A stretch of DNA of 64,000 nt from Mycobacterium sp. SVM_VP21 (GCA_024758765.1 CP101406.1:1426001-1490000); one strand, 5' to 3'. Numbered from the stretch's first letter, positions 1-9,197 are shown. Numbers and translations: made by a program. Notes: generated from the letters alone by a model not told the origin.

Positions 1-1408
1 CAGGCGCCGGAGTGGCACCAGCGCCACCCGCGCCGCCGGCGCCGGGGGCAGTGCCGTTGTTGTCCTCACCGGGCTGGCCCGCCGCACCGTCGGTGTCACC
101 GGAGGCTCCACCGGCACCGCCGTGACCACCGTCACCGCCCGGGGAGGCGATGCCACCACCGACACCACCGGTGCCACCGGCACCACCGTTGCCGCCGTTA
201 GCGGTCGCACTGGCGCCACCGGCTCCACCGACACCACCGTTACCACCAGCGACACCGCCGATGCTTCCGATGGCGCCACCGGCTCCACCGGCACCGCCGA
301 CACCACCGTTGCCACTGGTCGAGGTGCCACCGGCACCACCGGTACCACCGGTACCACCGGTCGCAAGGCTCCCAGCGACACCACCGGCGCCCGCGGCGCC
401 ACCGTTGCCACCGTCGCCGATCGTGCCAGCCGAGCCACCGAGGAAGCCGGAGGTTCCAGCCTTCGCGCCGGCCGCGCCACCGACGCCACCGTTGCCACCG
501 TTGCCACCGTTGTTGTCGAACGTGGTGTTGAAGCCGCTGCCGTTACCGCCGACGCCACCGGTACCGCCGACGCCACCGTTGCCGGAGTTGCCGCCGCTGC
601 CGATGAGCGACCCGCCGTTGCCGCCGTTGCCGCCGTTGCCACCCTTGCCACCGACACCGCCGTTTGCGGCAGCCGTGGTGTTGGTCGCGTCATTACCGGT
701 GCTACCAGCAACGCCGGTACCGCCGACGCCACCGTTACCGCCCGAGCCGAGCAGCGCGGCAGCACCGCCGTCGCCACCGTTGCCACCGGCGATACCCGCA
801 GCACCGTTACCGCCGTTGCCCATCAACATGCCACCGGCGCCGCCGTCGCCACCGTTGATGGTGCCTTCGATCACGTTGCCCTCGGCGTCCTTGAAAGCAC
901 CGAGCGCACCGGCGCCGCCGTCGCCACCGTTACCGATCAGGCCACCGTCACCACCGGCGGAACCGGCAATGCCGTTGCCACCGTCGCCGAACAGCAGACC
1001 ACCGTTGCCGGCCTCGGTCAGCACGCCGTCGTCGCTGATGGACGCATTGGTGCCATCGCAGACCAGGCCGCAGCTGTCACCGAAGGCAAAGATCGGGTTG
1101 ACGATGCTGAACAGCGGGATCAGCATGTCGCCCAGCGAGTGGATGCCGCCGTAGATCGAGTCGTAGATACCGTCCAGGCCAAAGCCAGCAGCGGAGCCGG
1201 GCAGTTCCGAACCGTCGAAGCTCAAGCTGTCGACGCCCACGCCGCCGTCGGAAGGGCCTTCCAAACCGAGCGCGCTCAGCACATCGCCAAAGTCGAAGTC
1301 GAAATCCGCGTTGGCGGCCGGAGCGGCGGCGAGCGGGCTCAGGCCCAGCGCCAGGAACGCACCAACTGCGCTTGCGGCCCCGATAACACGGTTGCGAACA
1401 TGAGTCAT
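1..1408 (-). CDS. PGRS-like glycine-rich secreted protein without a PE domain, 3' end outside window
   Basis: Read on the minus strand from an ATG at 1408, this frame stays open to the window edge. The first ~35 residues (MTHVRNRVIGAASAVGAFLA, then an Ala-rich stretch ending ANAD) form a Sec-type signal peptide. About 100 non-repetitive residues follow, with one Cys pair (CGLVC). From about residue 130 the protein is GGxGG/GNGG repeats typical of the PGRS part of PE_PGRS proteins. There is no PE domain, so the export route is probably Sec rather than ESX-5; that is inference. The long Pro/Ala/Thr-rich plus-strand frames here are antisense shadows of the repeats. Function is unknown; PGRS proteins are generally cell-surface or secreted. 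Confidence 0.8.
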   Translation of the reverse strand, partial: MTHVRNRVIGAASAVGAFLALGLSPLAAAPAANADFDFDFGDVLSALGLEGPSDGGVGVDSLSFDGSELPGSAAGFGLDGIYDSIYGGIHSLGDMLIPLFSIVNPIFAFGDSCGLVCDGTNASISDDGVLTEAGNGGLLFGDGGNGIAGSAGGDGGLIGNGGDGGAGALGAFKDAEGNVIEGTINGGDGGAGGMLMGNGGNGAAGIAGGNGGDGGAAALLGSGGNGGVGGTGVAGSTGNDATNTTAAANGGVGGKGGNGGNGGNGGSLIGSGGNSGNGGVGGTGGVGGNGSGFNTTFDNNGGNGGNGGVGGAAGAKAGTSGFLGGSAGTIGDGGNGGAAGAGGVAGSLATGGTGGTGGAGGTSTSGNGGVGGAGGAGGAIGSIGGVAGGNGGVGGAGGASATANGGNGGAGGTGGVGGGIASPGGDGGHGGAGGASGDTDGAAGQPGEDNNGTAPGAGGAGGAGATPAP

Positions 1409-1682
1409 CTAATGAATCCCTCCCATAGATCTGCCTGTGAAGCAGTCGTCTTTTCCCCAGTGCTGTCTTATCCGCAGCGACTGGAACGTTACCTCAGCGT
1501 TATGTGTGGCGACGCCAAAACTCCGCCACTCAGCAACGGCTCAACGCCCCCGGCCTTGCAGAACCAGCGGAAACATAATCCAACTTGGGATAAAATGTGA
1601 TCCATGACACATCTCAGGATGGGCACATTAACAAGTGCTCCAGCCGGGAACAGCCCGACTGGCTCATGTCACGACAACCTTC

Positions 1683-2594
1683 TCAGAACACCCGCACCCA
1701 GTCGATCAGCATGTCCGCCGGGTAGCTGCCAACCCGGGCGTCGCCGCCGCCGGATCCGCCGATGGCCAGGTTCAGGATCGGGAACACCGTGTAGCCCGGG
1801 TCGTTGAACGGCCACTCCCGGCCCGGCTCGTCGATGTTCTCGATGCCGACCGCGGGAACAGAGAAGTAGGGCTCCATGCCCTCGACGTAGTCCTGCCAGA
1901 AGTACATCCCGCTCTGGTTCCAGGTGACGCGCCAGTTGTGCCAGTTGCCGTCGACCGGGATCGGATGAGTTTCGAACGCGGTGCCGTAGGGGTTGGCGTG
2001 CACGGTGGTGCCCGAGGGCCACTCGCCGTTGCCGTACCACTCCATCAGGTCGATTTCGCCCTCGCGGCCGGGGTCGTCGTTGGACAGCCACCATCCGGGC
2101 CAGCAGCCCGCGGTCTGGCAGTTCAGCTTGATGCGCGCTTCCCAGGTGGTGCCGATGCCGCCGCGCCAGTTGCCGTGCACCAGGCCACCGAAGAAGGTGT
2201 TGCCCTCCTGGGTGCCCCGGATCACCAGGTTGGATTTGCCGTCGAGGAAGACGTTCTTGCGGCTGTCGCGGTACTGGTAGAAGTACTCGGGCCGGTCCCA
2301 GCCGACGGGACGACGGATCGGGGTGCGGTGGTTCGAGATCGTCCACTTCGAAGGATCGGGGGCCGAGCCGGCCGGGCCGTCGAACTCGTCATGCCAGATG
2401 AAGCCCCCGGGCTTGGCGGCGGCAGCAGGCGCAGCAGGCGCAGCGGGGTCGGCGGGGGCCGACGGCGGCTGCGCCGGGTCGCCCGGCGCTCCAGGGACCG
2501 CGGGAACGGCTCTGGCCTGGGGGGTGGGGGCTGCGGCGGCCAATGCGCCGGCACCCAGCATCATCATGACTTGGCGGCGGTTCATCTCGGGCAC
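1683..2594 (-). CDS. Glycoside hydrolase family 16 (beta-1,3-glucanase-like), Rv0315 homologue
   Basis: A 303-residue exported GH16 protein. The N-terminus (VPEMNRRQVMMML, GTG start) has a twin-arginine-like signal and an Ala/Pro-rich linker to about residue 62. The GH16 fold follows, with the family catalytic signature E-I-D-x-x-E at residues 180-185 (GEIDLMEWYG) holding nucleophile E180 and acid/base E185. Rv0315 begins with the matching PEMDRRRMMMM, which supports the GTG over the ATG three codons later. Substrates in the family are beta-1,3-glucans or related polysaccharides; the substrate here cannot be read from sequence. It is the last gene before the PGRS-like gene. Confidence 0.9.
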   Translation of the reverse strand: MPEMNRRQVMMMLGAGALAAAAPTPQARAVPAVPGAPGDPAQPPSAPADPAAPAAPAAAAKPGGFIWHDEFDGPAGSAPDPSKWTISNHRTPIRRPVGWDRPEYFYQYRDSRKNVFLDGKSNLVIRGTQEGNTFFGGLVHGNWRGGIGTTWEARIKLNCQTAGCWPGWWLSNDDPGREGEIDLMEWYGNGEWPSGTTVHANPYGTAFETHPIPVDGNWHNWRVTWNQSGMYFWQDYVEGMEPYFSVPAVGIENIDEPGREWPFNDPGYTVFPILNLAIGGSGGGDARVGSYPADMLIDWVRVF

Positions 2595-2652
2595 GGAGGC
2601 AATCTAACCCACACCGCACCGGTGTCAAACAAGGCAAGCCCGCCCGCGTGGC

Positions 2653-3048
2653 CTATGTCACCTCGTCGCCGTCGGCACTGTCGTCAAGCACGCCGACGGC
2701 AATCCCGTAGGGCAGGAACCGCACCCGGCGCTTCGGGTCGGGATTGCGCTGACTGGCTCGCAGTGCGTCGATCTCGGTGGCGTAGACCTGCTCGACCCGC
2801 GCCGCCCCGTCGTCGCCGACGGTATAGATAGCCCAGACTCCGTCACCGGTCTCGCCGGTGGTCGCCGGCTCGGCCCGCGCGGCCCGGGCCAGATCAGCAA
2901 AGATCGCACCCCAGCCCGCTCGATGGTCCCCGGCGGAGCCGAACGTGCCGGAGAACCGGTCGAATGCCGCGCGCAGCCCCTCGCCGGCCTCCCGCATCAT
3001 GCGGTCCAAATCCTCGGAATCGAACCCGAAGGCGCCGTTGTCGCCCAT
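2653..3048 (-). CDS. Conserved mycobacterial protein, Rv0313-like
   Basis: A 131-residue soluble protein of unknown function. The start MGDNGAFGFD was chosen because AAGGGG lies about 7 bases upstream; an ATG nine codons earlier lacks such a site. An acidic helical N-terminus (SEDLDRMMREAGEGLRAAFD) is followed by a C-terminal segment with YTVGDDGAARVEQVYATEID and RVRFLPYGIAVGVLDD. No catalytic motif or membrane segment is visible. Its place between the Pro/Thr-rich membrane protein and the GH16 gene matches the Rv0312-Rv0313-Rv0315 order in M. tuberculosis, which is the basis for the homologue name. Confidence 0.75.
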   Translation of the reverse strand: MGDNGAFGFDSEDLDRMMREAGEGLRAAFDRFSGTFGSAGDHRAGWGAIFADLARAARAEPATTGETGDGVWAIYTVGDDGAARVEQVYATEIDALRASQRNPDPKRRVRFLPYGIAVGVLDDSADGDEVT

Positions 3049-3132
3049 TGCCAGCCCCTTTCGCGCGGTCGCCACACCCCAGTGTGCCTGTGCAGGGCGG
3101 ATCCGGCCACGGTCTCAGGCGACGCCCAAAAG

Positions 3133-3867
3133 CTAGTTCTGCGGAACCGTGATCGGAATCGGAATCGGCACCAACGGAATGCGCAAGTATTCGGTAGTCA
3201 TCGGCACGGTGGTGGTCGGCGGCGCCGTAGTGCTGGGCGGTTCGCTGGTCGTAGGCGGAACCGTCGTGGTCGGCGGCGTCGTGGTCGTGGTGGTGGGCGG
3301 CGCCGTCGTGGTCGTCGTGGTGCTGGTCGGCGGCGTCGTGGTCGTGGTGGGCGGCGCCGTCGTCGTAGTGGGCTGCGGCGGCTCCGTAGTGGTCTGCGGC
3401 GGCGGCGCTGATGTCGTGGCCACCGGCGGCGGTGCGGGAGCGCTGGTCTGTGGCGGCGCGCTGGGCGTCGGGGTGGGTGGCACCACAGCGCTGGTTTCGG
3501 GAACAACCGGCGTCTCGTCGTCCTGGCCGCGGGTCAAGCTGTAGAGCGCCCCGGCAACCGCGATCAGCGCCACCACGATCCCCACAATCAACGCCAACCG
3601 CGGCAGGCGCGAAGGTGCTCGACGGCCCGGGATCGGCGCAGCGGGCACCGAGACCGTCGGACGCAGCGCAGTACTCAGATCGTGGTCGTAGTAGGGGTCA
3701 TCGACGTAGGGCACCGGTTCGGCACCAGCACTGCCGTCCTCCTGCGACCAGGCGAACGCGTCCACAACAGCACCGGAGCCGGGAGCAGACATCACGGTCG
3801 GCGCCATGTCGGTCGCGTCGACCGCTTCTGCTTCCCTGGTGGCCTCGTCGTCCTGCGGGTCGTACAT
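3133..3867 (-). CDS. Single-pass membrane protein with Pro/Thr-rich tail, resembling the C-terminal part of Rv0312
   Basis: A 244-residue protein with an acidic cytoplasmic N-terminus (~125 residues), one transmembrane helix (LALIVGIVVALIAVAGALY, about residues 130-150), and a tail made almost wholly of PP/TTT runs, ending in a short hydrophobic motif (IPLVPIPIPITVPQN). The low-complexity tail probably spans or is exposed in the cell wall. M. tuberculosis Rv0312 is a much longer Pro/Thr-rich protein (about 620 residues), so this copy seems to lack most of the N-terminal region. Function is unknown. AAGGTAG upstream of the ATG supports the start. Confidence 0.75.
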   Translation of the reverse strand: MYDPQDDEATREAEAVDATDMAPTVMSAPGSGAVVDAFAWSQEDGSAGAEPVPYVDDPYYDHDLSTALRPTVSVPAAPIPGRRAPSRLPRLALIVGIVVALIAVAGALYSLTRGQDDETPVVPETSAVVPPTPTPSAPPQTSAPAPPPVATTSAPPPQTTTEPPQPTTTTAPPTTTTTPPTSTTTTTTAPPTTTTTTPPTTTVPPTTSEPPSTTAPPTTTVPMTTEYLRIPLVPIPIPITVPQN

Positions 3868-3972
3868 AGCTGACTACCTTGGATCGACAACGGCTGGAAT
3901 GGCCTCACCATAGGCGGGGCCGAGCCGTTGAGGATCGCCGACACACCGGCGGTCGGCGGGCTATCAGCGGAT

Positions 3973-5199
3973 TCACACCACCGTCAGCGGCAACGACCTG
4001 CGGCTGCGGAACACGAAGTCCGCGCCGCTGCTGACCTTGGTCACCATCACCTCGGGCAGTTCTTTTGCCGCACTGTCGGTCTCGGTCAGCCGAGCCGTCC
4101 ACTCGTTTTCAGACCCCTCGACCTCCACCCGCAGCAGCGGGTTCACCGCGGTCGCGATGGCCTGCAGCGGATTGACGTCCTGCGGCGAGCACAGCGTGAT
4201 CCAGGCGCCGTCGTCGTGGGCGGGCGACCGGTGCACCGCGATGGTGTTCTCGCCGATGTCGGCCCGCACGTAGCCGATCGGATTGAGCAGCGGGTGCAGT
4301 TCAAAGGTGCGCAGCGCGCCGTCGACGTCTGCGGGAAGCTTCAGCGCGTTCTTGATTCGTTGGGCGCCCAGCCCGGCCAAGCCGGTCAGCTGGCGCCGGC
4401 CCACTGATGCAGCCAGCTCATCGGAGTTTGCCCGGGCGCGCACCGCGAGCGCGAAAGACAGGTAGAGCAGGTGCATCTGCAAGCAGACCTCGTCGGCGAT
4501 GCGGACCAGCGCCGAATGGGAGAACGCGGCGAAGTCGACATCGGCCAACAGCGGTCCGGAGTAGTCCGCCAAGCCTTCGTCGACGGCATCGATGTCGTCG
4601 AGTGGCCAAGTGGCGGCTTTGCTTTCGCTGATCACCGCCAACGCGGGAATCGGCTGGGCCGGCGGGTAAGACTCGTCGATGATGACAGTCCAGTGGCAGT
4701 GCGGTTGCCGGTCCGACGGCGTGCGAGGCGGCCGGTGCACGGGACGGCACTGGGCGTGGACGTTGGTGGCCACCGCGGTGGCGTCGAAGGTCGGGTCCTC
4801 GATGGTGTGGCACATGCCGAAGACGTAGTCGTCACCCATCGGCTCCACGTCGAGCAGCGCGCCGCAGCTGGCCAACTCGAACTCGCCGTTCCAGCGGTCA
4901 TGGACGGTGAAGCGAAAGTCCATGAACTGCGGCGGGGAACCGATGTCGAACTGCAGGCCCTTGAAGATGGTGAAGACGTCGTTGCCGGTGTAGCCCAACG
5001 CGCGCTGCATGCGCTGGGTGTAGATGGGGCTGGAGCCCGCCCACTCCTCGATGGCAATCTGCACCATTTCCTCGCGGCCGAACTCCGAGATGCACCACGC
5101 CATTCCGGAACGGTCGATCATGTGCCCGATCAACAGTAGTTCGGGCACGAGTACAGCCAACTCGTCACGGGACAGCGACGCATACCTGGATTCGGTCAC
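3973..5199 (-). CDS. Conserved protein of unknown function, divergent from a TetR regulator
   Basis: A 408-residue soluble protein with no signal peptide or membrane helix. Segments such as GDDYVFGMCHTIEDPTFDAT, HAQCRPVHRPPR and HCHWTVIIDE contain Cys/His residues that could bind a metal or be catalytic. The first half is faintly reminiscent of L-2-amino-thiazoline-4-carboxylate hydrolase-like proteins, but I cannot confirm this. It is transcribed away from the TetR gene across a 39-bp AT-rich gap holding an imperfect palindrome, so that regulator probably controls it. Confidence 0.6.
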   Translation of the reverse strand: MTESRYASLSRDELAVLVPELLLIGHMIDRSGMAWCISEFGREEMVQIAIEEWAGSSPIYTQRMQRALGYTGNDVFTIFKGLQFDIGSPPQFMDFRFTVHDRWNGEFELASCGALLDVEPMGDDYVFGMCHTIEDPTFDATAVATNVHAQCRPVHRPPRTPSDRQPHCHWTVIIDESYPPAQPIPALAVISESKAATWPLDDIDAVDEGLADYSGPLLADVDFAAFSHSALVRIADEVCLQMHLLYLSFALAVRARANSDELAASVGRRQLTGLAGLGAQRIKNALKLPADVDGALRTFELHPLLNPIGYVRADIGENTIAVHRSPAHDDGAWITLCSPQDVNPLQAIATAVNPLLRVEVEGSENEWTARLTETDSAAKELPEVMVTKVSSGADFVFRSRRSLPLTVV

Positions 5200-5215
5200 G
5201 GTCTAAAAAATAGTT

Positions 5216-5236
5216 TTGTCTATGTTATAAAGTCAA
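5216..5236. promoter_or_regulatory. Candidate TetR operator in the divergent promoter
   Basis: A 21-bp imperfect palindrome (TTGtCTaTgTtaTaAaGtCAA, with 7 of 10 half-site positions symmetric) fills the 39-bp gap between the divergent starts at 5199 and 5239. The DNA is strikingly AT-rich for this genome. Position and symmetry fit a TetR-family operator that autoregulates and controls the neighbour; binding is inferred. Confidence 0.5.
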
Positions 5237-5238
5237 CA

Positions 5239-5874
5239 ATGACTAGTTCTGCTGGTTCCGCTCGGGTTTCGGGACCCTCCGGGCCGACCCGGCGAACCAG
5301 CGCGCCCCGCAAACGCGGTGATGACACCCGTGCCCGGATCATCGACGAGACGGTGCGCTGCATCACCGAAGAGGGATTCGGCGCGGCGACCGCCAAGCAT
5401 GTTGCCGAGCGGGCCGGGGTGACCTGGGGCGTCATCCAGTACCACTTCGGGGACCGCAACGGCCTGTTGATGGCCGTCGTCGACGACGGGGTGGCCGAAC
5501 TGCTGACGAGCCTGTCTGCCGTCGACGTCAGCGAGCTGGGGCTGCGGGAGCGCATCGAAGCCGTCGTTGACACCGCGTGGCGCTGCTACGCCAGTCCGAC
5601 CTCGCTGGCCGCATTCGAGATCCTGAGGGCCACGCGCGGCAGCTTGGGTGAGCAGTCCCACCAGCACCTGATTCAGATGAACACCGCGATCAACGGGTTG
5701 GGCCGGCTGGTTTCCGGCGACCCCGCAGATTCCGGTGTGGCCGAGGTGATCTGGGCAGCGCTGCGGGGAATTGTGTTGGCGCAGATGATCATGGGCGGAC
5801 CCATCGACTGGCAGACCGAGCGGCGGGCGTTACTCGACATGGTCGCCCACTACCTGCAACGCGATCGCGGTTAG
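5239..5874 (+). CDS. TetR/AcrR-family transcriptional regulator
   Basis: A 211-residue regulator. After a ~28-residue basic leader comes the TetR DNA-binding domain (TRARIIDETVRCITEEGFGA, then the recognition-helix region WGVIQYHFGDRNGLLMAVVD, roughly residues 30-80). The C-terminal ~125 residues form the helical ligand-binding and dimerisation domain. The ATG lies only three bases after a palindromic AT-rich site, so self-repression is likely. The ligand is unknown. The only obvious target is the divergent 408-residue gene. Confidence 0.9.
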   Translation: MTSSAGSARVSGPSGPTRRTSAPRKRGDDTRARIIDETVRCITEEGFGAATAKHVAERAGVTWGVIQYHFGDRNGLLMAVVDDGVAELLTSLSAVDVSELGLRERIEAVVDTAWRCYASPTSLAAFEILRATRGSLGEQSHQHLIQMNTAINGLGRLVSGDPADSGVAEVIWAALRGIVLAQMIMGGPIDWQTERRALLDMVAHYLQRDRG

Positions 5875-5885
5875 CTGATCGCGCG

Positions 5886-7118
5886 CTAGCCCGTCCGCCA
5901 GTGCGACGGCAGCGGCTGCCCCTCGCGCTGCCGGGTGTGATACGCCCAGGACGACGCCAGCCACCCGCTTCCGTTGGTCAGCGTGGTGATCGGCTTGCCG
6001 TCCTGATCGTCGTTCTTGCCGTTACGCTTCTGGTTGCGGCGGGCGGTGGTGTCGGGCGTTGCGCCCTGACCCGCGGTCGTTCCCATCATCGCCTCCTGAC
6101 ATGCCATTCCCGGCGGCAGCCCGGCGGTCACCGGCAACGGGGTCTGCGCGGCGGCCAGCGTGTAGGCGATGGGCTTCATCTCCGGGGCTGCGGTCGCCCA
6201 GCTCGGCGGCACCGACAGCCCGCCGATCGGGATCGCCCTGCCGATACCCGGTCCCATCACCGGCGTCGTGGACGCCGACAGCACACCGCGCGGCCCAATC
6301 CCCAGGAAGGTCAACGCCCCCTCCGTCCCACCGCGGACATACACCAGCCGTCCCCAGCCGACGCCGTTGCTCATCACGGTGTACAGGCTGGAGTCGAAAC
6401 TCAGCCCGCTGCTGGCGATGCTGCTGAACGGCGTCAGCTTGCCCAATTCGGCGGTGACGGTCTCCCACCAGGTCGGTGGATCCGTTGTGGCTGCCGGATT
6501 CGCGAACTGCTGAAGCAGCGACTGGGCCAATGCCTGGCCGTTGCCCGTGGCCGCGTGCGATACCGCCGCGGACTGCGCACCGGGCCCGGCCGGGTTGGTG
6601 GTCTGCGGAGGATGGTCGAGTTCCGGCAAAGCGCTCGCCGGCATCGCCGCCGCCGCGTAGCCGTACATCGCGACGGCGTCTTGGGCCCACATCTCTGCAT
6701 ACGCAGCCTCAGTGGCGGCGATGGCCGGGGTGTTCTGGCCGAAGAAATTGGTGGCGACCAGGGTGGCGAGCAGGGTTCGGTTGGCGGCCACCACCGTGGG
6801 CGGGACCGTGGCGGCGAAGGCAGCCTCATAGGCCGCGGCGACCGCCTTGGCTTGTATCGCGGTCTGCTCGGCGTTGGCGGCCCCGGCCTGCAGCCACGCC
6901 ACGTATGGAGCCGCCGCGTTGGCCATCGCGACCGAGGTCGGGCCAGACCACACGTGCCCGATCAGACTCGTGATCGCCCCGGCGTAGCCGACCGCGGCCG
7001 TCTCCAGTTCGGCGGCCAGGGCATCCCAGGCGGCCGCTGCGGCCAGCATCGGTGCTGCCCCCGGGCCGGTGTACATCCGGCCGGAATTGACCTCCGGAGG
7101 GAGGAAGGCAAAGTCCAT
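5886..7118 (-). CDS. PPE family protein (PPE-SVP type)
   Basis: A 410-residue PPE protein. The N-terminal ~180 residues are the PPE domain ([20 protein letters not shown], with the conserved WxG turn at HVWSGPTS). The middle region has the SVP-class motif SVPPSW. A basic segment ([16 protein letters not shown]) and a tail ending [19 protein letters not shown] follow. PPE proteins are ESX substrates, usually escorted by a PE partner, but no PE gene adjoins here. It sits 12 bp downstream of a second PPE gene in the same orientation; the two N-terminal domains are clearly related, suggesting tandem duplication. Confidence 0.9.
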   Translation of the reverse strand: MDFAFLPPEVNSGRMYTGPGAAPMLAAAAAWDALAAELETAAVGYAGAITSLIGHVWSGPTSVAMANAAAPYVAWLQAGAANAEQTAIQAKAVAAAYEAAFAATVPPTVVAANRTLLATLVATNFFGQNTPAIAATEAAYAEMWAQDAVAMYGYAAAAMPASALPELDHPPQTTNPAGPGAQSAAVSHAATGNGQALAQSLLQQFANPAATTDPPTWWETVTAELGKLTPFSSIASSGLSFDSSLYTVMSNGVGWGRLVYVRGGTEGALTFLGIGPRGVLSASTTPVMGPGIGRAIPIGGLSVPPSWATAAPEMKPIAYTLAAAQTPLPVTAGLPPGMACQEAMMGTTAGQGATPDTTARRNQKRNGKNDDQDGKPITTLTNGSGWLASSWAYHTRQREGQPLPSHWRTG

Positions 7119-7130
7119 GTCGTTGGGGGA

Positions 7131-8294
7131 TTAACCTGCAGCCGGCGGCCGGGGCACCACGGTCCGGCGATGAGCGGCAACTCGCGACGTCGCCGCACCC
7201 AGACCCCGGCCGGCCAACGTGCCGAGCATGGTCTCACCAAATGCTCCGCCTGGTACACCGCCGGCCATGGCCGGCGCCGCCGGCACCGCGGAAACCGGCA
7301 GGGGTGCGCTCGCCGAGGTCAGCGTGACCGGCATCGCCCAACCGTGGGGCACCGACAAAGCCCCGATCTTGAGCGCAGTCCCGGCGCTGGCCGATGACCC
7401 CACGCTGCCTAACCCGGCGCCCAACCCGGCACTGCCGAGTCCGGATTTGCCCAGCCCCAAGCCGCCCAAGCCCAACCCGGCCGGACCGAGCTTGGGCGGG
7501 TGCAGGATTTCGTCCAGACCGCCAGGGTTCTCCGCCTGGAACGCGGCCAGGCCGATCCCGTTGTTGACGTTGCTGAGCATGTTCGCCGTACCTGACCAAC
7601 CGGTCATCGTGGCGCTCAGGCCCTGGGTGGCCAACCCCGTAAACGGTGATACCTGACCGATGACCGAAATCAACGAAGTCAAGATATCGGTGGCCGCGCC
7701 GTTGCCGGCCGCAGCAGTTCCGGCCTGGGCAACCGCGGCGGACTGGACGGATTGCCCGGCTGCATTGGTGGTCTGCGGTGGCTGGCTGAACGAGGCCAAT
7801 GCCGACGCGGTCGCCGAGGAACTGGCGTAGCGGTACATGGCAGCCGCGTCCTGGGCCCACATCTCGGCGTACTGGCGCTCGGCTTCGCCGATCGCCGGGG
7901 AATTCTGCCCGAAGAAGTTGGTGGCGACCAGCTGCTTCAGCAGGACGCGGTTGGCGCTGATCACCGGTGGTGGCACCACTGCCGCCACCGCCGTCGAGTA
8001 GGCCTCCGCCGCGGCGGTGGCCTGGCGAGCCGTGGTTTCGGCCTGAACCCCGGCACCACGCAACCAGGTCACGTACGGTGCCGCGGAAGCTGCCATCGCC
8101 GTCGCTGCCGGGCCGGTCCATGGCCCAGCAGCCAGGCCTGACGTAACCGAGTCGTAGGACGCCGCAGCGGTGTTCAGCTCTGCGGCCAGGTTCTCCCACG
8201 CAGAAGCGGCGGACAGCATGGAACCGGATCCGGGGCCGGTGTACATGCGTCCGGAATTGATCTCCGGGGGAAGCACCCCGTAGTCCAGGTACAC
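7131..8294 (-). CDS. PPE family protein (PPE-SVP type)
   Basis: A 387-residue PPE protein. The GTG at 8294 was chosen because it places the canonical [20 protein letters not shown] start right after a GAGGAG ribosome site; a longer in-frame extension would add a Cys-rich, non-PPE leader. The PPE domain spans about residues 1-180 (WxG at GPWTGPA). It is followed by a Gly/Leu repeat (GLGLGGLGLGKSGLGSAGLG) and the SVP motif SVPHGW. It is probably surface-exposed or secreted through an ESX system. It forms a tandem pair with the PPE gene downstream. Confidence 0.9.
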   Translation of the reverse strand: MYLDYGVLPPEINSGRMYTGPGSGSMLSAASAWENLAAELNTAAASYDSVTSGLAAGPWTGPAATAMAASAAPYVTWLRGAGVQAETTARQATAAAEAYSTAVAAVVPPPVISANRVLLKQLVATNFFGQNSPAIGEAERQYAEMWAQDAAAMYRYASSSATASALASFSQPPQTTNAAGQSVQSAAVAQAGTAAAGNGAATDILTSLISVIGQVSPFTGLATQGLSATMTGWSGTANMLSNVNNGIGLAAFQAENPGGLDEILHPPKLGPAGLGLGGLGLGKSGLGSAGLGAGLGSVGSSASAGTALKIGALSVPHGWAMPVTLTSASAPLPVSAVPAAPAMAGGVPGGAFGETMLGTLAGRGLGAATSRVAAHRRTVVPRPPAAG

Positions 8295-8556
8295 GATGTC
8301 TCCTCGCTCACGGCACTGGCACCGGGTGCTCGAGTGGCCTTCAGCGGTTGCGAACGGCAATTCCGATCCTCACGAAACGGTATGTAAATGAACCGAAGGT
8401 TAAGGAGAAGTGGTCAGCGGGGTGGCATCTGGATGAACGGTTAGGCGCCCGTCCACCGGCGCGACGCATCGGGCGCACACCGTACCGACGGTGTTCACCG
8501 ATGGTTCATTTTGTCGCCGCTAGGGGTTAATTCAGGTCAGCCATCCTATTGTCACT

Positions 8557-8871
8557 GTGATAAATCCACCATGGGCCTTGATCGCGATCGGCGCTGCAGC
8601 GCTGGTCAGCGCGGCTGCACCGGCAACCGCCGACCCGGACACCGACGCCATGTTCATCAGCGCGATCGAGCAGGCCGGCATCGAATACACCAATCCGGCC
8701 GACGCCGTCGCTGTCGGCCGGGAAGTCTGCGACTACCTGGGCGCGGGACATCACTCGGATTCGGCCGCGCGCGCCGTGCGGATCTCCAACCGCAGCATGT
8801 CGGTGAAAAACGCCGCCCGATTCGTGACGTTCTCCCAAGTGGCGTTCTGCCCCGACTCGATCACCGACTAA
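8557..8871 (+). CDS. DUF732 small exported protein
   Basis: A 104-residue protein with a short signal peptide (MINPPWALIAIGAAALVSAA, cleavage near ATA-D). The mature DUF732 domain is typical of mycobacterial exported proteins: FISAIEQAGIEYTNPADAV, then two Cys (VCDYLGAGH and QVAFCPDS) likely forming one disulfide. A GTG start is used. It lies 14 bp upstream of a paralogue. Function is unknown; members are small cell-envelope or secreted proteins. Confidence 0.85.
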   Translation: MINPPWALIAIGAAALVSAAAPATADPDTDAMFISAIEQAGIEYTNPADAVAVGREVCDYLGAGHHSDSAARAVRISNRSMSVKNAARFVTFSQVAFCPDSITD

Positions 8872-8885
8872 CGAAAAGGAAGACG

Positions 8886-9197
8886 ATGACGGTTCGCATG
8901 CACCGCACCCTCGCAGTGAGCGCCTTCACGGTTGCCGGTCTGCTGGGGCTGGCCGCACCGGCTGGTGCCAATACCGATGACAACGGCTTCCTCGGCGCGC
9001 TCGACAAGATGGGCATCTCCTACCCCGATGCCGCCGACGCGGTCGCCGGCGGGCATTCCGTGTGCGAATATCTCGCCGGGGGGCACTCTCCCAATCAGGC
9101 GGCCAAGGCCGTGAAGAACGCCAACCCCAGCCTGACCCTGACCAGGGCTTCGCAGTTCGTCAGCATCGCCCGAGCGTCGTACTGCGAAGAGGTCTGA
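8886..9197 (+). CDS. DUF732 small exported protein (paralogue of the preceding gene)
   Basis: A 103-residue protein starting MTVRMHRTLAVSAFTVAGLL with a signal peptide cleaved near AGANTD. The mature part repeats the DUF732 pattern (FLGALDKMGISYPDAADAV, VCEYLAGGHSPNQAAKAVKN, and a C-terminal Cys in RASYCEEV). GAAAGGA precedes the ATG. It shares order and spacing of features with the gene 14 bp upstream, so the two are probably a tandem duplication and co-transcribed. It is convergent with the YkuD-like gene, whose stop is 5 bp away. Confidence 0.85.
   Translation: MTVRMHRTLAVSAFTVAGLLGLAAPAGANTDDNGFLGALDKMGISYPDAADAVAGGHSVCEYLAGGHSPNQAAKAVKNANPSLTLTRASQFVSIARASYCEEV

Noticed and set aside
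122..1600. Long plus-strand Ala/Thr/Val- and Pro-rich frames opposite the PGRS gene
   Set aside because: They are antisense translations of GNGG/GGAGG repeats; the minus-strand frame has a signal peptide and family-typical repeats.
3200..3420. CRISPR-like repeat array
   Set aside because: The short repeats are Pro/Thr codon runs within one open frame; there are no spacers of uniform length.
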